From Tetragonia tetragonoides (lineage: Eukaryota > Streptophyta > Magnoliopsida > Caryophyllales > Aizoaceae): a DNA stretch of 64,000 nt. The stretch lies in NCBI GenBank assembly GCA_038025085.1, contig CM076144.1, forward strand, positions 13,423,501 through 13,487,500. The letters run 5' to 3'. The notes under the pieces are model-generated. The model worked only from the letters and a program-made list of their open reading frames with translations. It was not told where the DNA came from and searched no databases. A program made the position numbers and the translations under genes. Shown here in pieces: positions 23,293-35,980 of the stretch. Numbering within the stretch: position 1 is the first letter of the stretch; each line of letters starts with the position of its first letter.

Positions 23293-26102
23293 TTACAAGG
23301 CAGAGTTTTGGTGACCCTCAAATTCACGTCTAATAATTTCAAGCATAAACTCATTCCATATATCAACAGGACCTGGCATACACCAATGTAGGCAATCCTG
23401 TGGTGGTGGCCTCCCATTAGGGCCTCGTTTGGTGGCCTTGTTCGGGTCAGGGCTCCGATATGGACCCGGATGACCATCATGACGGTATGAATAAGGCTCA
23501 GTAATATCAATCAACTTCAATTTTGACTGATTTCTCAACTTTGTGGTTGCCTGGTTGAAGCCTGTCACCTGTTTGTCATGCATGACGTTCGTGTACTCAT
23601 GTTCCACGAACTGACCAGGCAAGAGAGGTCTAACTTTCCCTGTGCATGAGCCACCGGTGTTCCAGGCTCCATTTTCGTAATGATCAGGCGAATAAGACAT
23701 GAGTATGGTCAGTCCAGTGTAATTTGGATGTGTAGCCAAGGCACTCAAGCTCGTCTCAGTAGTTATTCTATATGCTTCAGTATTGGTCATGTTCATAGGA
23801 TAATTATGAGGTGTAGGGGGTGACCACAATTGAGTTCCTACAATCTCATTATTCAATATATAGGCTGATGATTTAGTAAACCAGTGTCCATTCGAAAGAA
23901 CGACCACATCAGAACTTGCAGCTTGTTGCATGAAGTTTTCATCCGGGACATCAAGGTGGATCTTGGCAACTCCCTCTGGAACATATTCAAAAGGTTCTGA
24001 TGTGTGATGGACAAGCCATGCTGACCAAATACGAATTATTGTCATTGATTTTGATCTGAAAAGCCAGCGTTGCATACGACGGTTTCCATGATTTACTGGA
24101 ACTTCAACCTGACAAGATGAAGATAAAATCATCGGAAGAAGCAAACATAACAGAATAATGTTCTGACTTCATGTGTGAGTAACTTCAGTAGTGAAGTAAA
24201 AAGGGAAGATTAAGCGAGACACTGACATGCCTCCTGCCTAAAGGAAACATTTTTGGCTTCGTCACAGAACAATTACTTCGTCCTTAGGTGAAAAAGAACT
24301 TGCAAAAGTAATACCAGTTGTATGATTTACCTGCCACAGTAAGCACAGAAGTGATTCCATCTGGTTGCGAGCTACAGAGTCACCAACAAAAGTCACAGTC
24401 TTTCCACTCATCAAATCCAAAAACTTGGTGGCGTTGAACCTGGGGAGATCACAATCATAGGGCTTCCATCTCCAATTCTCGTATTCACTGTCAGGTCTCC
24501 CATTGCCTTGGCAATTTTGGGACTGAGTGAGGACAGGACATGAGTTGTTTGTGTACAAAGGTCCGGCAGAATCATAGTACCATTGCCCATGATACAGGTC
24601 ACACTCTGGACAGTCACCAAAAATGATACTACAGTTAAACTCCAGTCCCAATTAGACTTCTATGTTATATCGCAATACTGCATAAATTTGTCGATATATC
24701 CGATTAAATCTTTGCGACTGTTGGCAGCAAAAAACATTGCACGTATATTCTGACCCATTCTGAACCCTGTGAGTCTTTGACATCCCCTGAGAATAGGGAT
24801 GGCAGAGAGATATTTACAGACATCCCCAAGAATGGATTTCCACAGTACAGTAAGATCAGAGGATGTTAATAATGGACAAAAACAATGTATATTTTACTCC
24901 CTCTAATACATCAGTACGTCAGATCATTGATAGTCAATTGAAAATCTAATTATTTAACAGCGTGACAAAGAAGATGGAAGAATATTATCATAATAATTGA
25001 GCAATTTGCTATAAGCTATGACAAAAGATATAGATAAGGGAGTCAAGGGACCACAAAAGATACAAATCATAAACAGGTAAGACATGCCTTTCTACTTCAT
25101 CAAAGATGAACACTGAAGGGCCCAGGAAAACCATAAAGAACAGGATATTATATTGTTCATGGTATTCAGACTCAGGAAAGTTACCCAACCATTTTCAGAA
25201 AGTTTCTACCATTGAATTTATTTGAAGTGCCCACGAGTCATATACAAACTGGACATCCAATGCAGATGTTTTGGTTTCAAGCAAAGGTTCCGAGTAACAT
25301 AATTTTCTGTTTTGGGTTTCAAACGAGCCTGCAACTTCGTTCAACTAACAGAACAGTGGAGGGAAATTTTTTTGATAGGAAAAAGTTGAGTGAAATTTGT
25401 AAATGAAATGTTAGCAAAAGAAAACAGTATGATACCATTTATCAGTGCAACCATAGTACCAGATGATTGGAAAAGTATGGTTAACATTCCAATGAAAGAT
25501 CAGTAGTTTAAGCGACTTTACATGGAAATAAGACAGTCACAGAACAGAAATATCCGTAGGCGGTAGGAGTGTGGAAGACATATCAAGGAGTGAAGGCTAA
25601 AGTTTGAAAGATTGGTGATGAAAGGCTTACCTGAATCGACTGAAGATTCACTGCTTGTATCTTCTGGTGAAACTATAGAGTTCAATGACCCAGCAGTAAC
25701 AAAGGCAACATCATTTGCTCCATGATCCATGGCTTCTGTACTTTGGGATGATACAGGCCTCTCAATGGCTTGTTGTTTGAACCATGAATCTGAACTTCGG
25801 CCATGTCTAGTATGTTCAACACGTTCAGCTGCTCCCTCAGAAACAACCACGTCTGACTTGTCATCAAGTTCAACTTCACCTGTGAGCCCACTGTCCCAAG
25901 AAGCAAGCGGGGCTAAATTGCTCGCACGCTCAGCTCCAAGGAAGTAGCTTGGAATGACAGTGGCAATTGGGTATGAGAATAACACCCAAGAATTCAGAAT
26001 TATGAACGCTACAAGTACCAAGACTGAGATTACAGTGGAAGAGATAGACCGTCTGTTATACTTAGAGACAGGAGGATAGTCTCTTGAGAAAGCTAAATTC
26101 AT
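23293..26102 (-). CDS. Trichome birefringence-like (TBL) O-acetyltransferase, copy A
   Basis: Three exons: 26102-25631, 24605-24331 and 24108-23293, joining to 520 aa. An N-terminal hydrophobic segment (about residues 20-45) is a type II signal anchor for the Golgi. A variable Ser/Asp-rich stem follows. The PMR5N/TBL domain starts at ECDLYHGQWYYDSAGPLYTN in exon 2, ending with the esterase GDS motif FVGDSVARNQ. Exon 3 ends with the second catalytic motif DCLHWCMPGPVDIWNE. The GDS Ser and DxxH Asp/His form the acyl-transfer site. TBL proteins O-acetylate xylan, xyloglucan, mannan or pectin; the substrate here cannot be told. The sequence looks closest to the YLS7/TBL16-18 group. It is a tandem duplicate of the gene 0.67 kb upstream, with the same intron phases and a 275-nt exon 2 in both. 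Confidence 0.92.
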
Positions 26103-26768
26103 GGCTGTAAACTTACGTTTGTTTCAACCTATACCAATGACTTAAAAACATTAAGCACACTTAAACTTGTGCCAGCAAGTGTATGAGGGCTATCAATTAT
26201 GCCAACTATGCTATCTAAACAAGCACATGGAAATTAGCCTCACTCTAATCATGTCAGCCAACTGTGACTTCAATTAGAGATAGCTACGTATAAATATATC
26301 TATTCAAGTGATTGAGAATCTCTTCACAAATACACAATTTGCTGAATAAAACTAATATAGCACGCTAAAATGACAAAAAGGAATGGCTATAATAAATTTC
26401 AATAATAGAAAATAATCCTAAAATAATTAAAGCCGTCGTCCTTGACCTTTCAATTGGGGCTGCTTCAAGTGAATCCCCGCTGGAGTTGGATATTATTAAT
26501 ATAAGGAGGAAGGTTGTAATAAAGATTTTCTTTTAAGAATTTTTGCTTTTTTTTCCAGGCATTCCATGTCGAAAACCATGTCATTCCATTTCAGAAACTA
26601 TCCTCTTACAAAAAAGATGTTTTTCTCTACCATTGTGGAACAAAAATCAGAGAGGGCCTGCCCTCACCCAATGAATAATACATTACTTTACAAGTATATT
26701 AAGGAGTTGAAATAGCGAAGGGACCAGACGCTACCTAGCACTAGCAACTGTAACATACTTCCCATCCA
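26103..26768. other. Intergenic spacer between tandem TBL genes
   Basis: 667 bases, AT-rich. It must hold the promoter of TBL copy A and the 3' UTR of copy B. No repeat was recognised. Confidence 0.6.
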
Positions 26769-29700
26769 TTATACGGCGGAGTTCTGTTTACCCTCAAATT
26801 CTCTTCTGATGATTTCAAGTACGAGCTCATTCCATGTATCAACTGGACCTGGCATGCACCAATGTAGACAATCCTGTGGCGGCGGCTTCCCATCTGGACC
26901 CCGCTTTGTTATTTTGTTCGGGTCAGGGTTGCGGTACGGACCCGGATGACCATCATGACGATATGAAAATACTTCGGTGATATCCATTAACTTCAATTTG
27001 GATTGGTTCGTCTGCTTCTTAGTAGCTTGGTTGAAACCACCAACCTGTTTATCGTACATAGACTTTGTAAACCCATTTTCAACTAACTGACCAGGCAAGA
27101 TAGGCTTTTGTTTTCCTGTGCATGATCCACCAGTGTTCCAGGCTCCACCCTCATAATGATCAGGTGAGTAAGACCGAAGAATGGTCAGTCCAGTATAATT
27201 GGGATGTGTAGCCATGGCTGCCAAGCTTGTCTCCACAGAGATTCCAAATGCATCGACGTTGTTTATCTTCATCTCCGGATGCTGCTTTGGTGAGGACCAC
27301 AACTGTGTTCCCACAATCTCATTGTTCAACATGTAGACTGATTGCTTGGCAAACCAGTGGCCAGAAGAAAGGACAACCACATCAAAATTTGGGACGTATT
27401 GCATGAACGTTTCGTCAGGGACATCAAGGTGGAGCTTCGCAATTCCCTCGGGAACATAGCTGAAAGACTCTGATGTTTGATGGACAAGCCATGAGGACCA
27501 AATTCGAACTATCATCACAGACTTTGATTTGAAATACCAACGTTGCATATGACGGTTCCCACGATTTTTTGGAACTTCAACCTATAACAATAATAATATC
27601 AGAGAACTGAGAGAACTGAAAAACAATGTGTCGCATAGTAACTAAAAATAAAAAATTTAGATGGTCAAAAATGAATCCTACTTACAGAAAACTGCCAAAG
27701 ATTAAACCAGTTCCTGCCTCTAATCAAACCCCACAATTTTCAGAATCAAGATATGACTACAATGTCAAGAACACACTTTACCTGCCACAGTAAGCATATA
27801 AGTGATTCCATCTGGTTCCGTGCAACTGAATCGCCAACAAACGCCAATGTCTTTCCACTCATCAACTCCAAAAACTTGGTACCGTTAAATCTTGGGAGTT
27901 CACATTGAGATGGCTTCCATCTCCAGCTCTCATACTCCTTGTCAGGCCTCCCATTGCCTTGGCAATTTTGCATTTGAGTAAGGACAGGGCATGTGTTGTT
28001 TGTGTACACAGGACCAGCAGAATCATAGAACCACTCCCCATGGTACAAATCACACTCTGGAAGATTACAAACAAAACTCCAAGTTAAACTCACACTACTT
28101 TGAGAAGCAAGAGAAAATGTATTAAGCAGTATGTTGTAGATCATTGTAAGCATTATCATTGAGATATACTGTGATCAAATATAGGACCAACATGAAACTT
28201 AATCAACCAAAAAGGAAAAAAGAAAAACAACAGGGAAGATAACCGAATATAGCATCAAACACAAAGTAGCAATTAATATAGCAGCAAAATAATAATGATT
28301 TCACAATAACTCAGTTGTATTACTGTTGCACATTAGAAAAGATAGTGACAAAGCCAGCATCAATCAAATATATCTCAGATAAGCATCAACTCCCATCAGC
28401 GAACCGAAGTTCCTATTGTTACCCGCCTCTTAGTTTTCAAAAATGTATAAGATTCACTACAAACACTATCTTTTGTACACTGTTTAGTGTTTACTGATAT
28501 CAACACGCAATCTTAGTTTCCAGAATGACCTATTCTGAGAGGTTTAGTTTCATAAATGCCTTAACTAGTCAGTCAATGACTACCCATGGAGAAATTTGGA
28601 AAATAAGTGGAGCAATCTCTAAAGCTATTCAATTCAAATTTTAAGAACTCTGCGCCTTCTGCAATGAATCTGACCAATTTCAAATTTGTTTAGTTTACAG
28701 AATGCTCCTCAGTTGTGACAAATACTGACAATAGGGAGTCAAATATAATCGTTTCTTTATAAGAGTCAAAACTTGATGTATGTTTTCAATACGTGTCTGA
28801 ATGCACCCGGCCTTTTAAAAAATTATTTGAGAGCACCTAAACTAGAAAAAGAGCGGCCAACAATAAAAGCACATTCACAGAGTCCTTCAGTTCATCATTG
28901 TTTCAAATGGTTAAGAGCTGATGATTTAACAGTTTATACCAAGTAATAAGTTTCTGGCAAATCATGGATGAAAGGGAACAGAAACTTTCAAGGCCTTCAC
29001 AAAACAATACAGGAAATAGCATATTCCCAAAAACATCACATTAAAGGGTTCTTCCCTAATACTGTACTTTGAACTTTGACATGATCTGCCTCTCTAGAGC
29101 ATAATATTCTCAATATCATGAGACAATACCCTGTAAGAGTCTGCCATGATTTTATTTTTTTTTACATAACATGGGTGTCCAAGCTTTGCTTGACCAATCC
29201 CATGGGCCCTGAAGTTAACGACCAGGAAAACCTCCAGTGGCCCTGAGGGGAGAGTCTGCCATTAATATTAAGCACTCAGTCAGCATCGCAAGACAAATAC
29301 TTCATTTCTTGGACTTGATCAACACAGGCACAAGTAAAAGTAGTTTGTCTGGGTGAAAATGATACACAAACAAATAACATTTGTGTAGCACTTGAAGACT
29401 GGAGAGTACTAATTTTATACAGCTTCAACCAACGTTGCCACAATGCCATGTAATCTTAGCAACAACATGCATGAGCCCATTTCTAGGACTTTGCAGAAGT
29501 TCATATAATCCCACTTACTCAAGAGAAACTGGAATTCTTGTAGCACACAGTGGAAAAACTAGTTTATCGAGATTAGGATGATGAAAGTTTGGTTATCCTT
29601 CATATAAACAACATTTATCTCTCATAATCATGGTAGATACAACAATAGTTTCCAAGCCTATGATGACTTTTTCAAGATATTAAACAGAAGTTCTGATTTC

Positions 29701-30655
29701 CTACCCCACCTCTCCCCTGTTCTATATAACCAGAATACTCAAAATCCATTAAGAGGCATCACATTAGCATGCAAAGTACACATGCCTTGAACATCAGAGG
29801 AATGCAATACAAGGGGAAAGGGAAGCCCTATGTCGCACGAAAACAGACATGGGATACAACAACACAGATATGTAAGAACTCCAATTTTGATGCCTAAAAT
29901 CCTTTGAACACCTGTGGAAGCAGCTTCGGAAATGGTAATGCAAAGTGTGTCCGTGCATCAAATAAGTTACACATTATGGACGGCAGAAGGAACCTAGTAA
30001 TGGAAAATATCAAAAGAGGGCATAAAGTGATAAAACAGAGAAAGCTAATAGGCTGACCTGAATCAACCGAATCTTTGCTGCTTGAAGTGTCCCCAGAAAC
30101 CTCAGAATCTGGTACACCAGCTGAGGTGGTGACATTTGATCCATTATCCTCAAAATCCGGTACACCAGCTGAGGTGGTAACATTCGATCCATCCTCAGAA
30201 TCCGGCACACGAGCTGAAGTGGTAACATTTGCTCCATTATCTACAGAATCTCCTATTTGGGATGATCTATTATCCTCAATTACTTGTTTCCCTGAATCTG
30301 GATCACCAGGATTTGTATCATTGCCAGCAGATACTGGCTGATCAAATTTCAGGTTATCACCAGTATCTTGATTTTCAACAATTTGGGTAACATCTTCAGA
30401 TTTTGGGAACCCATCATTGTGAACATGATCTTGCAAGTTAACAGGCAAATCTAAATGGCTTGTATTATCAACCCCATAAAAATAGCCCCTAACTACAGTG
30501 CCAATTGGGTGTGACAATAAGATCCAAGAAGCCAAAGTTAAAAACACAGCAAGTAACCCTACTGAAGTTACAATGGAAGACAGTGCTCTTGGATAATTAG
30601 ACATGTTAGAACACTCTTTGCTAAAAGCTGAAGGCATTTTTTCTTTCAAGCCCAA
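26769..30655 (-). CDS. Trichome birefringence-like (TBL) O-acetyltransferase, copy B
   Basis: Three exons: 30655-30058, 28056-27782 and 27581-26769, joining to 561 aa. A second in-frame Met (codon ATG ending at 30635, residue 7) aligns with the start of copy A (MPSAFSKE versus MNLAFSRD), so a 555-aa form is likely. A membrane anchor (about residues 25-50) is followed by a stem containing three imperfect NVTTSAGVPDSE-type repeats, each with an N-glycosylation sequon. The TBL domain is ECDLYHGEWFYDSAGPVYTN; GDS is FVGDSVARNQ; DxxH is DCLHWCMPGPVDTWNE. Intron 1 is 2 kb and carries a retroposon scar. It is likely a Golgi wall-polysaccharide acetyltransferase with the same caveats on substrate as copy A. 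Confidence 0.92.
29148..29250 (-). mobile_element. Short retroposon (SINE fragment) in TBL-B intron 1
   Basis: A 103-bp insert flanked by exact direct repeats AGAGTCTGCCAT (29136-29147 and 29251-29262). The T-rich stretch at its left end is a poly(A) tail on the minus strand. Target duplications of variable length plus a poly(A) tail indicate LINE-mediated retroposition, probably of a 5'-truncated SINE. Confidence 0.75.
30101..30240 (-). repeat. Coding minisatellite in TBL-B exon 1, 3 units of 45-48 bp
   Basis: Units start near 30101, 30149 and 30194. Each encodes N-V-T-T-S-A-G/R-V-P-D. All lengths are multiples of three, so frame is kept. Copy A lacks the repeat. Confidence 0.85.
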
Positions 30656-32563
30656 TTAGTATCTTCTCCAACCTATATTAACACATTCACACATCAATAA
30701 TCTCCCTACAATCAAAAACCCAGAAAATATATAGCTCCAGATTTGGTTATAAATGACCAAAGAGCTTTAAATTTTCTCTTTTTTCTCTTGGGCAGTAACC
30801 CAATTATGTGGAACCCCAAAAACCCTATTTATCAATTTTTGTGAATTACAGCATAAATAAATGTACCCAAAAATTGCAAAGAGCGTGCTTCAACCAGCAC
30901 CTCCAATTCCTCCGACAAATTCCTGTAGATTTGGAAAGGGAGAGAAAGAAAATCATACATAAGTGGCAAACATTCAATCTGAAGAACTGAATAAATCATG
31001 AGAGAAAATCATAATCAGTTCAGATGATGATTATTATTATTATTTAAATTAGGGGAGAGAAACAAACCTAAAACTCGCACTAGATACCCAGATGGAAATG
31101 AAAGCCGCAATATGGGGATATTAATAAGAAATTTATATTCTATGCAACAAGCCAACAGTAGCAGGGCAGTGATCTCGGATCAATTTAGAACACCAAGAAA
31201 ATCCCAGATTGTGGAGGTTGGAACGTAGGGTTCTAAAATTCTAGAAAATAATTATGGAAGGAGTAGTAGTGATCAGCACTAATGAAGCACAAAAGCAAGG
31301 CATTATAGCGTCTAATTTGATGGTTTCCAGATGCCATTTTTTTAAATTTTTGTTCATCACATAAAGGTTCTTCACCGTGGATTATCGTGATTATTTGCCG
31401 TGTTACCTGGTAGGCACCTCAAAAAGTAGGACAGCTGATCAAAGAATTTAAAGTTGTTCCATCTACAATGTGAGATTCGAATATTGACCTTGATTAAGGA
31501 TGGATGAGTATCTACCACTCAAACACACCTCTTTGGTTTTATTCCTATAAGTTTTTAGATGCCACTTTTCTGTTTCTACAAATACACATATATGGACTAT
31601 GAGTATTTTTTTTATCTCTTACGGAAAAGAATCTATTAATAATAAAATTCAAATAAATTCTGTTCAAGAAAATAAAGAAAAAAAACTCATACAAAATAGT
31701 AATATTTAATTTTAAATTTTTTAGCATTTGAATAAAAAGTATCACTTTTCAAATAATTTTTTTTATTTCTAATCATTGCGCTTTGAAATAGATGTCACAT
31801 AACACTGACCATATATAATAATTTTTGTCTAAATTTCTACAAACTTATGCTAAAAATTAGCCTCTAAGGAGGCTAGATACAAAACTTTCAATTATGGACC
31901 TTCAAATTTTAGCCTCCTTAGGAGTATTTGATGGGGAAAATTGGAATTTGATAGAAATTTGACTAAATATTCCGTAATAGAAAATATTTATTGAGCTCTT
32001 TTGTTATATTTATCCCAACTAGCTATTTATATAGTAGAAAAGTTAGAATATGATAACAAATTAGTTGAAAGTAGTTAAATATAGTTATGAAAAATAACAA
32101 ATTAGTTATTCTGCTATCTAAAGTAAAGTTCACAACATGGTTGGCACTTGTAATAGTTCGATCAAAAAAAAAAAAAAAACACAGTTGAAACAGTAGTTGA
32201 AAATTGTAAATTGCCAAACATATTAGTGTGATTCTTTTGAACTTTCAAATTTACCATCCTCTAATTCTTTTTTGAAACACACTACACAAGGATAAAATTA
32301 TATAAGTAAAAAAAAAGATTCAAAAAAAAAAAAAAACATCCCCTGATAGTCAAGGCTCATTCACGTTCTCAACTTCCTCGGCCGGGCCCACACCCACTAT
32401 CTTTCTCTCTCCTCCCACTTTCTTTTTCTCTTCTCCTTCATGTTCTTCCTTCTTCCCCCTTGCTTGCGTACTCTAACTTTCCACCTCCCACGTTAAAGCT
32501 TAAGCTTAGTTTAACAAGAACAATCAAATATTCCTCTTTTTGACTCACATTGTACCATGACAT

Positions 32564-33590
32564 AGCCAGACATTTAAGGATATGGAGTCTTATAGGAAAT
32601 AAAATCAAATATTCCAACTCTATAACATGTAAATAAACAAATCAATAACAACTACTAATCTCCTAATTAGTGTTCTTATATCACTTATATGGAGAATGAT
32701 ACATTCACCCACTGGGTTGGCAACCCACTCCCCTTATGCATCTATCTCTCTCTTTTATTTGCAGATTCTCTCTCCTCTATTACCAAAAAAATGGCTAGGA
32801 GAGTAATAGATTAAATATGGGTTACCCACCCACTGGGTCAACCAAACATTTTCCCACTTATATATATTAAGAATTTAAGATTAGGAGAAACAATACAGTA
32901 AAAAAAAAAAAAAAAATTACTGATTGTAGAAGGTTACCTTTTAATTTGACTATTCAATGTGCAAATTGCAAGTAGGTTTAGTCGTCGTCTTTCTACCTTT
33001 GGAGAATTGGAATTTGAATAGGTTTTCTACAGTTGTATTTTGTTTGTGAATATGTGAGAGAACAAAGGTCTCTTTTTTTTTTGATAGGAGCACCATCAAT
33101 CGACGCCGAACGCATTGTATATGTTTACTAACTATGTTTACCCTAACGTTAAAAGAGAAGTAGCATATTTTTAGATTAGAATAAAAATAATGAGAAGAGG
33201 GATGTGAGTTATGGGAAGTTGGAAATTACTTAGGAAGGTAAACAAAGTTTTCTTTTGAGAAACTTGTCAGAACTTTAAAGAACTTGACCAAATTATAAAA
33301 AAAAAAGAAAAGAAATTGCAATTGGTATTAGTCTCACATTGAAGAGACAAGGTGAGTAAAGAGATAGTGGGCCCGTGATCGTCTTTCACTCTCCCATTTA
33401 CATCAACTTTTAGCCTTTTTCTAATTTTTAAAGTTCTAGAATGACTAAAGGGACCATTACCTATGGGTTCTCTTGAGTAAAGTTTAGGTCAACTTGGTAA
33501 TGTCCCCTACGATAATAGAGTCTGGCCCAATAGTTGTGGAGTCGCCAGACTCCCTTGCATTACACATAGCTCCGCCACTGCCATGACATG
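32564..33590. mobile_element. Non-autonomous DNA transposon with CCATGACAT flanks
   Basis: The direct repeat CCATGACAT occurs at 32555-32563 and 33591-33599. The right end reads on the minus strand CAGTGGCGGAGCTATG, like other CAGTGGCGGA elements in this window. The left end AGCCAGACATTTAAGG appears to have lost its outer CAGTGGCGG. The 1-kb interior is non-coding and hosts a younger MITE. Confidence 0.5.
32691..32854. mobile_element. 164-bp MITE with 9-bp TSD (Mutator-like)
   Basis: The 9-bp direct repeat CACTTATAT is exact on both sides (32682-32690, 32855-32863). The inverted ends begin GGAGAATGATAC on the left and GGAAAATGTTTG on the right (minus strand), and extend about 36 bp through CACCCACTGGGT-type sequence. 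A 9-bp duplication suggests a MULE-derived MITE. Confidence 0.8.
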
Positions 33591-34383
33591 ATGAAAGCTC
33601 TGTTCAATTAAACAATAAAATATGTACTACATTCATACAGAGGGAGATCGATCGAAATCCAAAAAAAACAGGTCAAGCCGCTTCATACGAATGTTTTTGA
33701 ACTGCTAGATAGGATTCTTTATTCAATCACCTTCTCTACTCCCACGTAATGGCAATAAACCAATTAATAATACTCGTAATAATAATACTCAATTTCAAAT
33801 TACTGTACTGTTAAGTTTCAATTCAATCATCAACCATTATTTTGTTATTTCTACGTGTGTTCCACTTCCACATACAGAAGTTCACAGAATCACACATATA
33901 CGACATATATATGGTACTCTACTTTATTTATTTGCTTCATTATTGAATGTAGTACTTACATCTTTTCGTTATTTTATTTTGTATGTCCTTCCCTTTTTCA
34001 ATAGATTATTGTAGCCAGATTTGTTGAAATTTATAGAAGTTGATTCGTTATACCCGGTTTATTTTTTTAATTTTTGATCAGAATTATACCGGTTTATACT
34101 AAGTACCAGTATTTCCACAATAATTTACTTTGGTTTTTTTTGGTGTGTGTGCTCGATGGGTATGTCAATTTGGGACGAATAGAAAATTAAGACAATAGAT
34201 CAAGGCTAAAAAACACATGTCAAAGTGTTGCAGATCTTCTAGTAGCCGCGACAAAGTTGGCATAAGGTAAAAAAACTACTAATTAATTAAGAAGAAAAAA
34301 CCAAGTTGATACCTGTAGTTATTGTCAATTAATTTTAACAATAATGTTAGTAATGTAGAAGGTTAAGAAGCTAAGTCAAATTT

Positions 34384-34680
34384 GGTACCAACAAGGTCGT
34401 CGAGTGGTTTCAAGCTTATACTCCCAAGTAGATAATTTAGTACGGCAAGGTTATGGGTTCGAATCTCCATTTCCCTCATGCCTTGTATCTGTTGGCTTCT
34501 AGGAACTATACTAGTCTATTGTTACTGCTACGTTGACGAAGCCCGTGCTTACACTCGCTGGTTGTTGTTCAGTTAGTGTGATATATATATATATGTTCGT
34601 TGTTGAATACAAGAGTCCGAACCTGATATAGCAGACGGTGTCTCAATCGCCATTTGCACCCGACCGCCTTTTAGTGAGCA
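34384..34680 (+). repeat. SINE-like dispersed repeat, copy 2
   Basis: A tRNA-like head with B box GGGTTCGAATCTCC near 34457 is followed by a body colinear with the repeat at 1905-2185 (shared GCCCGTGCTT, GTTCAGTTAGTGTGA, GAGTCCGAACCTGATATAGC and ATCGCCATT blocks). No clean target duplication was seen. Confidence 0.5.
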
Positions 34681-34720
34681 TGCATAAAAAGGTAGTCGAA
34701 GTTGGTACTCAAAGGAGTAG

Positions 34721-34862
34721 ACTCTCTTGCTACACATTTGATATTTCAAGTTGTACTCTCTTGTCTCTTGCTACAAATTTGAAATTTCAAAGTTGTACTC
34801 TCTTAGCTTGCTACAAATTCAAACTAGTGGTGCTCTCTTAGTCTCTTGCCACAAATTCCAAA
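34721..34862 (+). repeat. Promoter-proximal tandem repeat, about 3.5 units of 35-45 bp
   Basis: Units contain ACTCTCTT, TTGCTACAAATT and AATTTCAAAGTTGT. They lie 70-200 bases before the TATA box of the Bet v 1-like gene. Confidence 0.7.
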
Positions 34863-34929
34863 AGCTTGCATAGACTAATTTGCTTGTTGTACATAGTACT
34901 ACTCTGTTAGTAGGCATAGGTCCTTTCAT

Positions 34930-34936
34930 TATAAAA
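34930..34936 (+). promoter_or_regulatory. TATA box of Bet v 1-like gene 1
   Basis: TATAAAA 62 bases upstream of the ATG at 34998. Confidence 0.6.
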
Positions 34937-34997
34937 CCCAACACGTCTGCATGTACATACATCCTCAGTTCTCAAATTACTTCTCATAGAAATAATA

Positions 34998-35630
34998 ATG
35001 GGTGTCTACACTTTCACCATCATCGACCACACTAGCCCAGTTGGCCCGGCCCGGATGTTCAAGGCTATGTGCGTTGACAGCCACAATTTCATATCCAAGG
35101 TTTCGCACCAGCAAAGCATTAAAAGCATAGAGTTTATTCAAGGTGACTCCTTCAGTGTGGGATGCGTCTTGCAGCTCAACTTTGTTGAAGGTCAGTTTAA
35201 TTTTCTTCTTAATTCATCATCATCACCAATATTATTAGATCATTATCATGGATATTCCATTTCGTTAAAAATAAAACCATCAACAATTATAATATTACCA
35301 ATCTAATAATTACTGTGGCATGATGAATTTTCAGGGTTTCCTCTCAAATATGTGAAACGCACGGTGGATGAGCTTGATTTAGACAAACGTTATGCAAAGT
35401 ACACGAGTTTCGAAAGTGATGGTTTCGGTGAGAAATTTGAATGTGTTGTGTATGAGACAAAAGTCGAACCATCGGGTACTGGGTGTCACTGCACATCAAT
35501 AGCTCATTACCACACCAAAGAAGATGTTATATTGACAAAAGATGATGTTAAGTTCAACCTACAAGACATGATAAACACGTACGAGAAAGTTGAAGAGTAT
35601 CTTCGCAACAATCCTCAAATCTATACTTAA
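34998..35630 (+). CDS. Bet v 1/PR-10/MLP family protein 1
   Basis: Two exons, 34998-35190 and 35335-35630, with a 144-bp GT-AG intron at the position typical of PR-10 genes (after about codon 64, phase 1). The product is 162 aa, against the usual 155-162. It starts [20 protein letters not shown] and has the KSIEFIQGD, KYVKRTVDELD and C-terminal helix (ERYLRN-like) features of the START/Bet v 1 fold, a hydrophobic ligand pocket. The glycine-rich loop, GDGGxGSIK in typical PR-10, reads GDSFSVGCVLQL, losing two Gly and the Lys. Such cytosolic proteins bind small ligands in defence or transport of metabolites. Its convergent homologue lies 7.8 kb away. Confidence 0.88.
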
Positions 35631-35785
35631 GAGGTTTTGAAAGTTCCCTTTAGTCCCTTTTTATGTTTTGCTCTCATAGAAGAGATCATAATAATGTCAT
35701 TATTGAATAAGATTTGTGTGTTTCGTGTGTTTTGATGTGTGCCCCTTCCGTTTCAAAAGATTGGGGTCAATGATTTTTGCTACAT

Positions 35786-35980
35786 TTTTTTTTATACGAG
35801 GAACTCTCAACCACTACTCTTCGAGTGTGCACAGGATAAACTCCGAGTGTATGCAATAGCCTGCAAATCACACACACCATGCAAGCCAACAAGATAAATC
35901 TTGTAGACAGGCTCAGCAAAGAGGCCTAATGGAAATTGAACTCATAACCTTTGTCATGAAATATCAACCCCACGACCATA
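35786..35980 (-). mobile_element. SINE with 22-bp target-site duplication
   Basis: The same 22-base sequence (begins GGGTCAATGATT, ends GCTACAT) flanks the insert at 35764-35785 and 35981-36002. A T-run at 35786 is the poly(A) tail of a minus-strand element. The 5' head on the right has tRNA-like sequence, with the B-box-like GAGTTCAATTTCC on the minus strand. The 195-bp length fits a plant SINE. The exact duplication implies a fairly recent insertion. Confidence 0.88.

Larger units (their letters stand above)
30656..34920. other. Intergenic, repeat-rich
   Basis: The TBL-B leader/promoter (to about 31.3 kb) is followed by AT-rich DNA. Around 32.56-33.59 kb is a nested transposon pair. 34.38-34.68 kb holds a SINE-like repeat and 34.72-34.86 kb short tandem repeats next to the first Bet v 1-like gene. 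Confidence 0.6.
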
